NCBI RefSeq assembly: GCF_003667275.1
Contig: NZ_RCNV01000003.1
Location: 280,103-344,102, forward strand
DNA length: 64,000 bases
Direction of reading: 5' to 3'
Source of the DNA: Mesonia aquimarina
GTDB taxonomy: Bacteria; Bacteroidota; Bacteroidia; Flavobacteriales; Flavobacteriaceae
Below, piece after piece: positions 1-9,263 of this stretch. Position 1 is the stretch's first letter, and each line of letters starts with the position of its first letter. Made by a program: the position numbers and the translations under genes. The notes under the pieces were generated by a model. That model did no database searches and was not told the DNA's origin. It saw only the letters and a list, made by a program, of their open reading frames with translations.

Positions 1-53
1 GGGAGTTACTATCTTTCAAGTCTATAAATCATTGAACCTAAACATTGAAAGAT

Positions 54-2099
54 ATGTCTGAAAAGGAAAACAATCCGCAAAACGAAGAAAATCACAAACC
101 TGCAGAAGAGCAAAATACTTCTTCTACCGAACAGCAACCACCAAAAGAAGAATCGTCTACCAAAGAAGATTTACCTAAAAATACAGAAGATGCTGTTGTT
201 AAAGAAGTAGCTTCAAAAGAAGGAGAAAAGTCGAAAGAGGTATCCGAAAGAGAAGACAAGCAACTTCCTGAAGAAGATTTAGTTGAAGACAATTCTGAAG
301 CGAAAGAAAAAAACGCACAAGAAGAGTTAGATGATTCTATTGCAGAGGATAGTGAAGACGAAGAAAATGTAAAGCGGCATGAAATAGAAATGAAGGATTA
401 CCACGCCATGGAAATGAGCGAATTGGTAAAAGAGCTTTCAAGGTTGGTTAAAAATGAAAAAATTCAGGCGATACGTGATCACGTTCAGGAAATAAAAACA
501 GAATTTGACGCTAAGTTTGAAGAAGAAATGGAGCAGAAAAAAGAAGATTTTCTGGAAGAAGGCGGCAATATAATCGATTTCCACTATTCTACTCCACAAA
601 AAAAAGAATTCAACTCTAATTATTTTGAATATAAAGAAAAGCGAAATAATTACTACCAAAAACTTAAGCAAAATTTAAATGAAAATTTAAAACAACGCTT
701 AGGAATTATTGAAGAATTGAAAGGTATGATTGGTGTCGGTGCCGACATGAATAGCAACTTTCAACAATTTAAAGAATTACAAGATCGTTGGAAAAAAGCC
801 GGTCCTGTACCGCGTGATCAATACAATGACCTGTGGCGAACCTATCATCATCACGTAGAACATTTTTATGACTTTTTGCACCTAGACCGCGAGTTTAGAG
901 ACATGGACTTTAAACACAATTTAGAGCAAAAACTAAAAATGATTGCACGTGCCGAAGAATTAGCACAAGAAAAAGACATTAATCGGGCTTTTAGAGAACT
1001 GCAAATGCTTCATAAAATGTGGAAAGAAGATGTAGGTCCGGTTGCTAAAGACTATCGTGAAGATATCTGGGAAAGGTTTAGTGAAGCAACACGAAAAATT
1101 CATGAAAACAGGCAAGCCCATTTTGCAGAATTAGATAAGGATAAAGAAAAAAATCTAGAAGTAAAGCAAGAAATAATTCAGCATATCAAAGAAATTGCTG
1201 ACAAAGAAATTGCTTCTCACAATAAGGCACAACAAGCCATCAAAGAAATTGAAAAATTACGTGAATCATTTTTTAAAGCTGGAAAAGTACCTAGAAATGT
1301 AAACGAAAAAACTTGGTCGAGTTTTAAAGAAAATGTGCGGAAATTTAATCGTAAGAAAAATGCTTTTTATAAAGACCTAAAAAAGGAACAATACGACAAT
1401 TTAGAAGAAAAACTTAAACTTATTGAAATTGCCGAAAACCATCAAGATAGTGATGATTTTAAAGAAGTAACGCCTATCATGAAAAAGATTCAGAACGATT
1501 GGAAAAAAATAGGTCACGTTCCTAGAAAAGATAGTGATAAAGTTTGGAAGCGCTTTAAAAAAGCCTGCAACCATTATTTTGATAAAATGCATGAATCACG
1601 CAAAGAAGAAAATAAAGAAGAGCACGAAGCCTTTGAGCATAAAAAACAATTGCTTGATGATACAAAAGCTATAGAGCTTTCTGGTAATCACGAAGAAGAC
1701 CTAAATACGATAAAAGCACAAATTGCAAAGTGGAAAGATTTAGGACGTGTTCCTTACAATAAACGCTATATTGAAGGGAAATTTAATAAAGCCTTAGATC
1801 AACTTTTCGGGCAATTAGATGTTGATAAAAAGCAAGCCGAAATGATGAAATACGAAAACCGTATTCAAGCATTAGATCAGGCTGATGATAACCGAAAAAT
1901 TGAAAAAGAAGCCTTTTTCCTTCGCAAGAAAATTGATGAAACTAAAGCTGAAATAAATCAGTTGGAAAACAATATGCAGTTCTTCTCTAATGCTGATGAA
2001 AGCAATCCATTAGTAAAAGAAGTACTTAATAATATCGAAAAACATAAACAGCAACTAGAAACTTGGAAAGCAAAATTAAAGAAAGTAAGATCCTTATAA
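54..2099 (+). CDS. DUF349 domain-containing protein
   Basis: Highly charged, largely helical protein of about 681 residues. After an acidic, low-complexity first 110 residues it carries five copies of a DUF349-type motif built around a Trp, a Gly-x-Val-Pro core and a following Trp or Phe, for example WKKAGPVPRDQYNDLW near residue 245, then KMWKEDVGPV, SFFKAGKVPRN, DWKKIGHVPRK and KWKDLGRVPY. The C-terminal 100 residues look like coiled coil. There is no signal peptide, so it should be cytoplasmic. The biochemical role of the family is not established. I start it at the ATG at 54 rather than the in-frame TTG at 45. It stands 35 bp upstream of the DUF808 gene on the same strand. Confidence 0.85.
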   Translation: MSEKENNPQNEENHKPAEEQNTSSTEQQPPKEESSTKEDLPKNTEDAVVKEVASKEGEKSKEVSEREDKQLPEEDLVEDNSEAKEKNAQEELDDSIAEDSEDEENVKRHEIEMKDYHAMEMSELVKELSRLVKNEKIQAIRDHVQEIKTEFDAKFEEEMEQKKEDFLEEGGNIIDFHYSTPQKKEFNSNYFEYKEKRNNYYQKLKQNLNENLKQRLGIIEELKGMIGVGADMNSNFQQFKELQDRWKKAGPVPRDQYNDLWRTYHHHVEHFYDFLHLDREFRDMDFKHNLEQKLKMIARAEELAQEKDINRAFRELQMLHKMWKEDVGPVAKDYREDIWERFSEATRKIHENRQAHFAELDKDKEKNLEVKQEIIQHIKEIADKEIASHNKAQQAIKEIEKLRESFFKAGKVPRNVNEKTWSSFKENVRKFNRKKNAFYKDLKKEQYDNLEEKLKLIEIAENHQDSDDFKEVTPIMKKIQNDWKKIGHVPRKDSDKVWKRFKKACNHYFDKMHESRKEENKEEHEAFEHKKQLLDDTKAIELSGNHEEDLNTIKAQIAKWKDLGRVPYNKRYIEGKFNKALDQLFGQLDVDKKQAEMMKYENRIQALDQADDNRKIEKEAFFLRKKIDETKAEINQLENNMQFFSNADESNPLVKEVLNNIEKHKQQLETWKAKLKKVRSL

Positions 2100-2134
2100 G
2101 TTAATTTTATAATTCACCCTTAATAACTTTTTAA

Positions 2135-3016
2135 ATGGCATCAGGAATTTTTGCAATCTTAGATGATATTGCTGCTTTAATGGACGATGTGGCTGCGATG
2201 AGCAAAGTAGCCGCAAAAAAAACAGCTGGTATTTTAGGAGACGATTTAGCTGTAAATGCAGAAAAAGCGTCCGGCTTTGTATCGTCTCGTGAAATACCGG
2301 TATTGTGGGCAATTACTAAAGGCTCTTTGCTAAACAAAATCATTATTTTACCAATTGCATTTTTACTGAGTGCTTTTTTGCCCATTGCTATAACCATCAT
2401 TTTATTACTTGGTGGATGTTATTTAGGCTTTGAGGGAGCCGAAAAAATATTTCATTATTTTGTACCAGACCACAGTAATTCTAAAAAAGAGGAGCTCAAA
2501 AAGGTAGAAACAAAAGAAGAAATTTTAGCTATAGAAAAAGAACGCGTAAAATCTGCAATTGTTACCGATTTTATTTTATCAGTAGAAATTGTAATCATTA
2601 CTTTAGGAACGGTAGTGGGCGAACCGATTCTAGAACAAATTCTTGTTGTTAGCGCCATTGCAATTTTAGCCACAATTGGCGTGTACGGAATAGTTGCTCT
2701 AATTGTTAGAATGGATGAAGCCGGTTATTATTTAATTGAAAATAGCAACCGAAAAACTGGTTTTAAGTTTAATTTAGGAAACTTTTTAGTTGCCGCTCTT
2801 CCCAAAGTAATTAAAGGCTTAACCTTTATTGGGACAATTGCTCTTATGCTCGTTTCAGGAGGAATTTTCGTCCATAATATCGACTTTATTCATCATTTAA
2901 TTCCGGAAGCTATTCCTTCTATTTTAGCTGAATTTATTGTCGGACTTATTTTTGGTTTCGCTTGTTTATTAGTAGTCAAGCTTTTTATAAAAATTAAAAA
3001 CAGTATTACGAAATAG
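2135..3016 (+). CDS. DUF808 family inner-membrane protein (YedI-like)
   Basis: A 293-residue integral membrane protein of the DUF808/YedI family, of unknown function. The N-terminal 60 residues match the family signature: a soluble segment rich in Ala and Asp (LDDIAALMDDVA) and the stretch DDLAVNAEKASGF. Hydrophobic helices follow at about 70-100, 145-165, 170-190, 225-250 and 265-290, with a charged cytoplasmic loop rich in Lys and Glu near 110-140. The ATG at 2135 follows the DUF349 stop by 35 bp, so the two may be co-transcribed. Family assignment is by recognition of the sequence pattern; no role can be inferred from context. Confidence 0.85.
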   Translation: MASGIFAILDDIAALMDDVAAMSKVAAKKTAGILGDDLAVNAEKASGFVSSREIPVLWAITKGSLLNKIIILPIAFLLSAFLPIAITIILLLGGCYLGFEGAEKIFHYFVPDHSNSKKEELKKVETKEEILAIEKERVKSAIVTDFILSVEIVIITLGTVVGEPILEQILVVSAIAILATIGVYGIVALIVRMDEAGYYLIENSNRKTGFKFNLGNFLVAALPKVIKGLTFIGTIALMLVSGGIFVHNIDFIHHLIPEAIPSILAEFIVGLIFGFACLLVVKLFIKIKNSITK

Positions 3017-3428
3017 TACTCCATTAATAATAAACTATTTTTCTAATTTTTTAGCAAGCTGATCGGCTATACTGCTAGTCCGCTCATATTTTAAAATAAT
3101 TGTTATCAGGTAAAGTTAATTCTAATAGCATTCATTTGTAGATTGTAAAACCTTATTTATTCTTCTATCAGCAGAAAAATTCGCAGGAATACAGAGAGAA
3201 GTTCATAAAAATTTGATAACCAAAATAGTTTAACAAGAAACGACCCTAGATTTCTCAAATGGGTTAAGTAGTACTCATAAGATAAAGCATCTATTGCTTT
3301 TTTAAATTGCTGTTATAAATATTTAGATATCTCATTTCAATAAAATCATTAAAAAAACTTCAAGAAAAAAACCCTTTCGATTACTTACTCGAAAGGGTTT
3401 TACTATAGTATAAAAAATAGTTAGAAAA
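3017..3428. other. Intergenic gap between convergent genes
   Basis: About 410 bp of AT-rich DNA between the DUF808 gene and rpsA, which run towards each other. I see no ORF worth calling and no RNA gene. The only clear element is the rpsA terminator at 3369-3400. Confidence 0.6.
3369..3400 (-). terminator. Rho-independent terminator of rpsA
   Basis: A perfect 12-bp stem (AAACCCTTTCGA at 3369-3380 and its complement at 3389-3400) around an 8-nt loop. On the minus strand it is followed by a T-rich run, and it lies 29 bp beyond the rpsA stop codon. Confidence 0.85.
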
Positions 3429-5252
3429 TTATTTCCCTTCCATTCTATCTTTTAAAGCTTGTAAGTCTGCATTTGCATCTCCAAGTGTTGGCTTGTCTTC
3501 TTGTTTAGATTTCTTAGCCGCTTGCTTTACAATTTTAGCCTCTTCTTCTTTGTGAATAGACATATGAGAAGCAACCACTCGTTTAAATTCTTTATTGAAT
3601 TCAATGATTACAAATTCAGCCTCATCTCCTTTTCCTAACTTAGAACCATCTTCTTTTTCTAAGTGACGTGTTGGTACAAAAGCAGTGATATCTTCATTAA
3701 ATTCAATCGTTGCTCCTTTATCTACCATCTCGTCAATTTTTGCAGTGTGCTTAGTTCCTACTGCAAACTCTTCTTCATACTTATCCCAAGGATTAGCTTC
3801 TGTTTGTTTGTGACCTAAGCTTAGTTTACGTCCTTCAACATCAAGTTCAAGTACTACAACTTCTAGCTCATCTCCAACATTACAGAATTCTGATGGATGC
3901 TTAATTTTCTTCGTCCAAGAAAGGTCAGAAATATAAATTAATCCATCAATTCCCTCTTCTAATTCTACGAATACACCAAAGTTAGTAAAGTTACGCACCA
4001 CACCTTTGTGACGAGAACCAACTGGATATTTAGAAGTAATATCTGTCCAAGGATCTGGTGTTAATTGCTTAATACCAAGTGACATTTTACGCTCTTCTCT
4101 GTCTAATGTTAAGATTTGTGCTTCCACTTCATCTCCAACATTTACAAAATCTTGAGCTGAACGTAAGTGCGTACTCCAAGACATTTCAGAAACGTGAATT
4201 AACCCTTCAACGCCTTCTGCTACTTCAATAAATGCACCGTAATCTGCAATTACAACAACTTTTCCTTTTACTTTATCTCCAACTTTTATGTCTTGATCTA
4301 AAGCTTCCCAAGGATGCTTGCTTAACTGCTTAAGACCTAATTGAATTCTTGTCTTAGCCTCATCGAAGTCTAAGATTACAACATTCAATTTCTGATCAAG
4401 CTCTACAATCTCGTTTGGATGGTTAATTCTTGACCAAGAAAGATCTGTAATGTGAATTAATCCGTCAACTCCACCAAGATCAACAAACACACCGTAAGAA
4501 GTAATATTCTTCACAGTACCTTCTAATACTTGACCTTTTTCTAATTGACCGATAATTTCTTTTTTCTGCTCTTCAATATCAGCTTCAATAAGTGCTTTAT
4601 GAGAAACCACAACGTTTTTGAATTCGTGGTTGATTTTCACCACTTTAAATTCCATTGTTTTTCCTACGTAAGCATCGTAATCTCTAATTGGCTTCACATC
4701 AATTTGAGAACCTGGTAAGAACGCTTCAATTCCAAAAACATCTACAATCATACCACCTTTTGTACGGCATTTTACAAAACCGTTTACAATAGTTCCTTCT
4801 TCATGAGCTCTGTTTACGCGTTCCCAAGCTTTGATAACACGTGCTTTACGGTGAGATAATACTAATTGACCTGTTGCGTCTTCGCGTACATCAATTAATA
4901 CTTCAACTTTATCACCTTCTTTAAGATCTGGGTTGTAGCGAAATTCGTTTAACGAAACAACGCCTTCACTTTTTGCATTGATATCTATAATTGCATCACG
5001 ATCTGTAATGTTAATTACAGTTCCCTCTACAACTTCGTCATCTAATGTGTCTACAAAATTTTCTGCAACTAATTGCTCAAATTCTTCTAGCTTTTCATCA
5101 TCAATCGGGTCAATTCCTTCTTGGTAATTATGCCAGTTAAATTCTTTTAAAAATTTTTCAGGATTTTCTTGTTGTTTAGAAGGTGCCGGTTGAGAATCGG
5201 TTTTCATTCCTTCTACTTCCTGAATTTCAGTGTTTTTTGTGTCTTCAGCCAT
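3429..5252 (-). CDS. rpsA: 30S ribosomal protein S1
   Basis: 607-residue ribosomal protein S1, which binds mRNA on the small subunit. Six S1 (OB-fold) repeats are visible, starting near residues 76, 155, 240, 325, 410 and 495. The middle ones carry the strongest signatures (SYGVFVDLGGVDGLIH, DYGAFIEVAEGVEGLIH, NFGVFVELEEGIDGLIY); the first and last are more divergent, as usual in S1. The length is normal for Bacteroidota S1. The ATG at 5252 is preceded by AT-rich DNA without a Shine-Dalgarno sequence. A consensus promoter lies at 5372-5401 and a strong terminator follows the gene. cmk is the next gene upstream on the same strand, a neighbour relation common in bacteria. Confidence 0.97.
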   Translation of the reverse strand: MAEDTKNTEIQEVEGMKTDSQPAPSKQQENPEKFLKEFNWHNYQEGIDPIDDEKLEEFEQLVAENFVDTLDDEVVEGTVINITDRDAIIDINAKSEGVVSLNEFRYNPDLKEGDKVEVLIDVREDATGQLVLSHRKARVIKAWERVNRAHEEGTIVNGFVKCRTKGGMIVDVFGIEAFLPGSQIDVKPIRDYDAYVGKTMEFKVVKINHEFKNVVVSHKALIEADIEEQKKEIIGQLEKGQVLEGTVKNITSYGVFVDLGGVDGLIHITDLSWSRINHPNEIVELDQKLNVVILDFDEAKTRIQLGLKQLSKHPWEALDQDIKVGDKVKGKVVVIADYGAFIEVAEGVEGLIHVSEMSWSTHLRSAQDFVNVGDEVEAQILTLDREERKMSLGIKQLTPDPWTDITSKYPVGSRHKGVVRNFTNFGVFVELEEGIDGLIYISDLSWTKKIKHPSEFCNVGDELEVVVLELDVEGRKLSLGHKQTEANPWDKYEEEFAVGTKHTAKIDEMVDKGATIEFNEDITAFVPTRHLEKEDGSKLGKGDEAEFVIIEFNKEFKRVVASHMSIHKEEEAKIVKQAAKKSKQEDKPTLGDANADLQALKDRMEGK

Positions 5253-5371
5253 TGCTGATATAAAAATTTGTATTCTATATTTCTTCGGAAAATTAAACAG
5301 CTAAATATAGAAGCGTTTATAAAAAATAAGTTTTTCCCTTTCACTTTCCGAATTGCTGTGAAAAAGGAGTG

Positions 5372-5401
5372 CAAAAATACAACTTATTTTTTGATATTCA
5401 A
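5372..5401 (-). promoter_or_regulatory. Bacteroidota-type promoter of rpsA
   Basis: On the minus strand a TTG (-33 element, 5399-5401) is followed after 19 nt by TATTTTTG (-7 element, 5372-5379), matching the Bacteroidota consensus TTG/TAnnTTTG. It lies about 120 bp upstream of the rpsA start, so the leader is long enough for regulation of S1 synthesis. The same 19-nt spacing occurs at 9840-9869 and 19409-19438. Confidence 0.7.
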
Positions 5402-5431
5402 ATCTTTAAAAGAATTCTATTCTAATAACTT

Positions 5432-6121
5432 TTAAGCCTGAATTTTTTCTTCTGCTAATTGAAGTATTTTTTGAAATTGCTCTTCTGGATTTAAGTTAGA
5501 ATTGTCTATTACAATAGCATCTTCAGCTTTTTTGAGCGGAGAATCTTCTCGAGAGCTATCAATGTTATCGCGCTCTTCTATATTCTGAATTACTTCCTCA
5601 AAAGTAACTTTTTCGCCTTTTGCAAGTAACTCGTCAAACCGACGTTTGGCACGTGTTTCGGCAGAAGCGGTCATAAAAATTTTTAATTCTGCTTGCGGAA
5701 AAACAACCGTTCCTATATCGCGACCATCCATCACGATTCCCTTTTTCTTTCCGAGTTCGTGTTGCTGTTTTACTTGCATTTTTCTAACCTCAGGAACAGC
5801 AGCAATCGCACTTACAAATTGAGAGACATTTAAAGTTCTAATATCATTTTCAACATTAGTTCCGTTTAAATAAATTTCAGCAAAACCCTTTTCAGCATTA
5901 AAATGAAATTCTAATTGAATTTCAGCTAAAGAATTTATAAGTTCTTCTGTATAAAAATACTTTTCTGAAATCAAATTTTGCTGCATTGCATATAGGGTAA
6001 CCGCCCGGTACATAGCTCCTGTATCTACATAAACGTAGCCTAATTTTTTAGCTAATTGTTTGGCTACCGTACTTTTTCCGGTAGATGAAAATCCGTCGAT
6101 GGCGATGATTATTTTCTTCAA
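5432..6121 (-). CDS. cmk: Cytidylate kinase
   Basis: 229-residue (d)CMP kinase, transferring phosphate from ATP to CMP or dCMP in pyrimidine salvage. The P-loop GFSSTGKST is at residues 10-18. It is followed by the typical VYVDTGAMYRAVTLYA segment, the MDGRDIGTVVFP motif that contacts the nucleotide, and the Arg-rich lid (RAKRRFDELL). The start appears to be TTG at 6121, since no in-frame ATG lies close upstream. The order rpsA-cmk-porQ on one strand is widely seen in Bacteroidota. Length is normal and no key residue is missing. Confidence 0.96.
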   Translation of the reverse strand: MKKIIIAIDGFSSTGKSTVAKQLAKKLGYVYVDTGAMYRAVTLYAMQQNLISEKYFYTEELINSLAEIQLEFHFNAEKGFAEIYLNGTNVENDIRTLNVSQFVSAIAAVPEVRKMQVKQQHELGKKKGIVMDGRDIGTVVFPQAELKIFMTASAETRAKRRFDELLAKGEKVTFEEVIQNIEERDNIDSSREDSPLKKAEDAIVIDNSNLNPEEQFQKILQLAEEKIQA

Positions 6122-6219
6122 GCTATGCAGTTTTAGAAAGCGAAAATACTGCTATTTTAAAGAAGTAGCCAATTTCTTTGGAAAGAAAAATTTATAGTGA
6201 ATAAAATATAAGTCTAAAA

Positions 6220-7251
6220 TTATTGTAGATCTATATTTAATCCAAAAAAGCTAGAACTCGCAGCGCTATTGTAACGTGCATAACTGTAACTTAATCGCAG
6301 TTTATTGAATTTTATAGAAAAACCACCACTTAAACCGGCAAAAGAACGCTGATCTTCAATTCTTAATTCCTCTCCTCTTCTAAAACTGTAACCTAAACGA
6401 ATATTAAAGCCGCCTTCCGGAAAAAGTTCTACGCCTAAAATGGTATGACGCAAAGCATTATTAAAAAAACCGGGATCGTTTGCTTGCACATTTCCATCTA
6501 AATCAGTTTCATCGCGGGCAGTATTTCTAAAAGCAATATTCCATTGCTGTAAATTTTCTAACGTAATATGCCATCGTACAGGAATATCTTTTACTTTTTG
6601 AGAAATTCCTAAACCAACTTCCAAAGGTAATTTTTCATAAACTTCATCGTAGGCTGTAAATTGCGTTCCGGCATTTCGTAAAACTCCAGCAATAACCAAG
6701 TCCCAATCTTCGTAATAATAGGTAACTCCCAAATCTAAAGCACCACCAAGCGAAGTATATTGCTCTAATTTTGATGAGATTAGTTTTACGTTAGCCCCAA
6801 TATAAAAGTCAGAAAAAGGAATATTATAAGCGTAACCTAAAGAAAGTGCTACTTCTCCTCCTCCGAACTCTCCGGTTGCTTCCCCAAATTCATTGTACCC
6901 GTTAAAAGTCCCGTAGTTTATATAATTTACACCAGCATGAAAAACCTGTGTCCTTCTATCATACAAATAGGCGTAAGAAGCTGTTCCATAATTTACATCG
7001 CCTAAATAGTTGACGTAGTTTACAGAAAGTTGGTTATCCATTTCGGCATTGATATTTGCCGGGTTAAAAATAGCAGAAGTCGGATCGTAATCGTAAATGG
7101 TAAAATTTTTTCCACCCAATGCAGCTTGCCTAGGTGAAGCCACCAAGTTTAAAAACTGATATGTATATTTTCCTCCTATTTGTGCTTGTAAAGTAAAAGC
7201 AACAAAAAAGCAAGAAAGAAAAACCCAGGTTTTTTGCATAGACGCAAACAT
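6220..7251 (-). CDS. porQ: Type IX secretion system protein PorQ
   Basis: Outer-membrane beta-barrel protein of about 340 residues, matching PorQ of the type IX secretion system. PorQ is known to work with PorU at the outer membrane, where exported proteins are processed and attached. The N-terminus is a signal peptide ending in LQAQ. It is followed by the family opening (GGKYTYQFLNLVASPRQAALGG) and by alternating amphipathic strands with Tyr- and Gly-rich turns, ending in a phenylalanine-rich strand. Two starts are possible, ATG at 7251 or ATG at 7239; both give a workable signal peptide. It sits directly upstream of cmk, a recurring arrangement in flavobacteria. Confidence 0.9.
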   Translation of the reverse strand: MFASMQKTWVFLSCFFVAFTLQAQIGGKYTYQFLNLVASPRQAALGGKNFTIYDYDPTSAIFNPANINAEMDNQLSVNYVNYLGDVNYGTASYAYLYDRRTQVFHAGVNYINYGTFNGYNEFGEATGEFGGGEVALSLGYAYNIPFSDFYIGANVKLISSKLEQYTSLGGALDLGVTYYYEDWDLVIAGVLRNAGTQFTAYDEVYEKLPLEVGLGISQKVKDIPVRWHITLENLQQWNIAFRNTARDETDLDGNVQANDPGFFNNALRHTILGVELFPEGGFNIRLGYSFRRGEELRIEDQRSFAGLSGGFSIKFNKLRLSYSYARYNSAASSSFFGLNIDLQ

Positions 7252-7347
7252 AAACGATTTACAGTGATAGAAACGTTAGACTTTTTATTTTATTTTTCAA
7301 TAAATAATAATCTACTTTACTATTATCAATTCAATTGACTTACGTAA

Positions 7348-8277
7348 CTAATTAACGTCTGGATCTAAATAATCTGGCGTCCCATCATTATTATAGTCTA
7401 GAAATGTGATTTCATCAATAGTAATAATTCCATCGCCATTAGCATCATTCACTTCAATCTCTTCAGAAGTTGGAGTTCCATCGCCATCGTCATCAGGATC
7501 GCGAAAATCTAATAAATCGTCTCTATTAGAATTATCTTCTGAATTAAAAACCTGATCCCCGTTTAAATCTTCGTAATACGAAGGAATTCCATCTCCATCA
7601 TGGTCTGCTAAAATACCCTTATATAATTGAAAAGAAAAAATTATCGGCTCATAAGGAGCTATTTGAGTAAGACTTGGTGGTTCTGCAAAATAAGCCAAGC
7701 CAGAAGGAATAAAAACAGCTCCCAAACCATAGTCTTCTGAGTAAGTTAAGGTACCATCCTCATTTTCAGTAACGCTTGAAGCTCCTCTAAACTCCATTAA
7801 ACTTTGTACAAAACCTTTTATTATTCCATCGGAAGGAAAATCAAATTTCACTGGATTAATCGCTTGATCAAATAAAGTTTGATCTAATAATTCTCCTCGA
7901 TAAGTTAATACTACTTCATCTGCAAAAGTTGGTTGATATTCTGTTGGTGCACCTTCATCTACTTGTAAGTAATATAAAGTATACTCTATCTCATTTTGAG
8001 TAATAGTTTTAGATTTTAAAAACTCTGAATCTATAAGCGGCACTACGTCATCCGGAGAATCCTCGGTAATATCTCTAAATTCTATACGATCATAATTTGC
8101 ATTTCCCACATTAGGAACAACCACATAATAATGTGTTTGCAAGTAATCTAAAATTTCGGCTTGATTTTCTTGATAGACTTCTGCTTCATCTCTAAGACTA
8201 ACTCCATTGTCATCATCATCTGAACAAGAAAAGAAAATAAAGACACTAAATAAAAAGATTAATTTTGTTAATTTCAT
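7348..8277 (-). CDS. FKBP-type peptidyl-prolyl isomerase lipoprotein with Ca-binding-like tail
   Basis: Exported lipoprotein of about 309 residues. The ATG at 8277 gives MKLTKLIFLFSVFIFFSC, a lipoprotein signal with lipobox Cys followed by Ser and Asp residues. The TTG at 8301 would only add eight residues. The middle (about residues 100-220) resembles an FKBP fold (DEVVLTYRGELLDQTLFD, IIKGFVQSLMEF, IPSGLAYF). The last 90 residues hold aspartate-rich loops of calcium-binding type (DHDGDGIPSYYED, DPDDDGDGTPTSEE, DANGDGIITIDE). It probably assists folding of envelope proteins, the role known for the related gliding lipoprotein GldI, but this gene is not in a gliding operon. Confidence 0.8.
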   Translation of the reverse strand: MKLTKLIFLFSVFIFFSCSDDDDNGVSLRDEAEVYQENQAEILDYLQTHYYVVVPNVGNANYDRIEFRDITEDSPDDVVPLIDSEFLKSKTITQNEIEYTLYYLQVDEGAPTEYQPTFADEVVLTYRGELLDQTLFDQAINPVKFDFPSDGIIKGFVQSLMEFRGASSVTENEDGTLTYSEDYGLGAVFIPSGLAYFAEPPSLTQIAPYEPIIFSFQLYKGILADHDGDGIPSYYEDLNGDQVFNSEDNSNRDDLLDFRDPDDDGDGTPTSEEIEVNDANGDGIITIDEITFLDYNNDGTPDYLDPDVN

Positions 8278-8355
8278 TATTGCATATTTTTGAGGGTGCA
8301 AGATACAATTTTCTTATATTTTTGTTGAAGCGAATCTATATTAAATAACTAGCTT

Positions 8356-8739
8356 ATGAGAGTTGATAAATTTTTGTGGTGTGTGCGCTATTTCAAAACA
8401 AGGAGCATAGCTACAAAAGCTTGCAAGAAAGGACAGGTTAGAATTGCAGATGAAGTAGTAAAACCTTCGCGAGAGGTTTATCCTACTGATGTGATTAAAG
8501 TTAGGAAAAACCAGATTAATTATGTGATTGAAGTGTTAGATTTACCCGAGTCTCGTGTCGGCGCCAAATTGGTAAATCTTTATTTAACAGATATTACCCC
8601 AAAAGAAAACTTAGAAAAATTAGATTTATTAAAATATTCTAAAGATTATTACCGAAAAAAAGGTACCGGAAGACCAACCAAAAAAGACCGTCGAGATTTA
8701 GATGATTGGTTTGAAAATGGACCTGAGGACGAGAAATAA
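8356..8739 (+). CDS. S4-domain RNA-binding protein (Hsp15-like)
   Basis: 127-residue protein with an N-terminal S4 RNA-binding domain. MRVDKFLWCVRYFKTRSIA is the standard opening and is followed by ACKKGQVRIADEVVKPSREV. The C-terminal half is basic and ends in an acidic tail. Hsp15 of Escherichia coli has the same layout and binds stalled 50S subunits with nascent chain; whether this protein does so is inference. A TATTTTTG element at 8317-8324 may be its -7 box. The phosphoribosyltransferase gene follows after 20 bp, suggesting an operon. Confidence 0.88.
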   Translation: MRVDKFLWCVRYFKTRSIATKACKKGQVRIADEVVKPSREVYPTDVIKVRKNQINYVIEVLDLPESRVGAKLVNLYLTDITPKENLEKLDLLKYSKDYYRKKGTGRPTKKDRRDLDDWFENGPEDEK

Positions 8740-8759
8740 AAACTTTACAAAGAAAAGAA

Positions 8760-9263
8760 ATGAAGAAACCTGAAGCTACATTGATTTTAAACGATCATCA
8801 AATTCAACAAAAAATAAGAAGAATTGCTTATCAAATTTACGAGAATAATATTGATGAAAAGGAAATTATAATTGCCGGAATTGCAAAAAATGGTTTCATC
8901 CTTGCCGAAAAATTGAAAACATCATTAGAGACAATTTCTCCCATAAAAATAATTTTATGTGAAGTATTAGTGGATAAAAAAAATCCACTATCGCCTATAA
9001 CAACCTCTATTTCACCAACAGTCTATCAAGATAAATCTATTGTATTGGTAGATGATGTATTAAATTCAGGTACAACACTTATTTATGGAGTTAAGCATTT
9101 TTTGGACGTCCCTTTGAAAAAATTTCAAACAGCTGTTTTAGTGGATAGAAGTCACAAAAAATATCCGGTTAAAGCCGACTTTAAGGGAATTTCTCTATCT
9201 ACCTCTTTAAGTGAAATGGTAGAAGTAAGTTTTAAAAATCCAAACCAAGTAATTTTACAATAG
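8760..9263 (+). CDS. Phosphoribosyltransferase-domain protein (PyrR-like)
   Basis: 167-residue type I phosphoribosyltransferase fold. The PRPP-binding loop is VLVDDVLNSGTTLIYG at about residues 98-113, and the N-terminal half has the matching hydrophobic core (IIIAGIAKNGFILAEKL). It resembles PyrR and hypoxanthine-type enzymes, but the substrate cannot be read from the sequence. It follows the S4 gene by 20 bp. Its stop codon overlaps the convergent shikimate kinase gene by 9 bp. Confidence 0.85.
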   Translation: MKKPEATLILNDHQIQQKIRRIAYQIYENNIDEKEIIIAGIAKNGFILAEKLKTSLETISPIKIILCEVLVDKKNPLSPITTSISPTVYQDKSIVLVDDVLNSGTTLIYGVKHFLDVPLKKFQTAVLVDRSHKKYPVKADFKGISLSTSLSEMVEVSFKNPNQVILQ

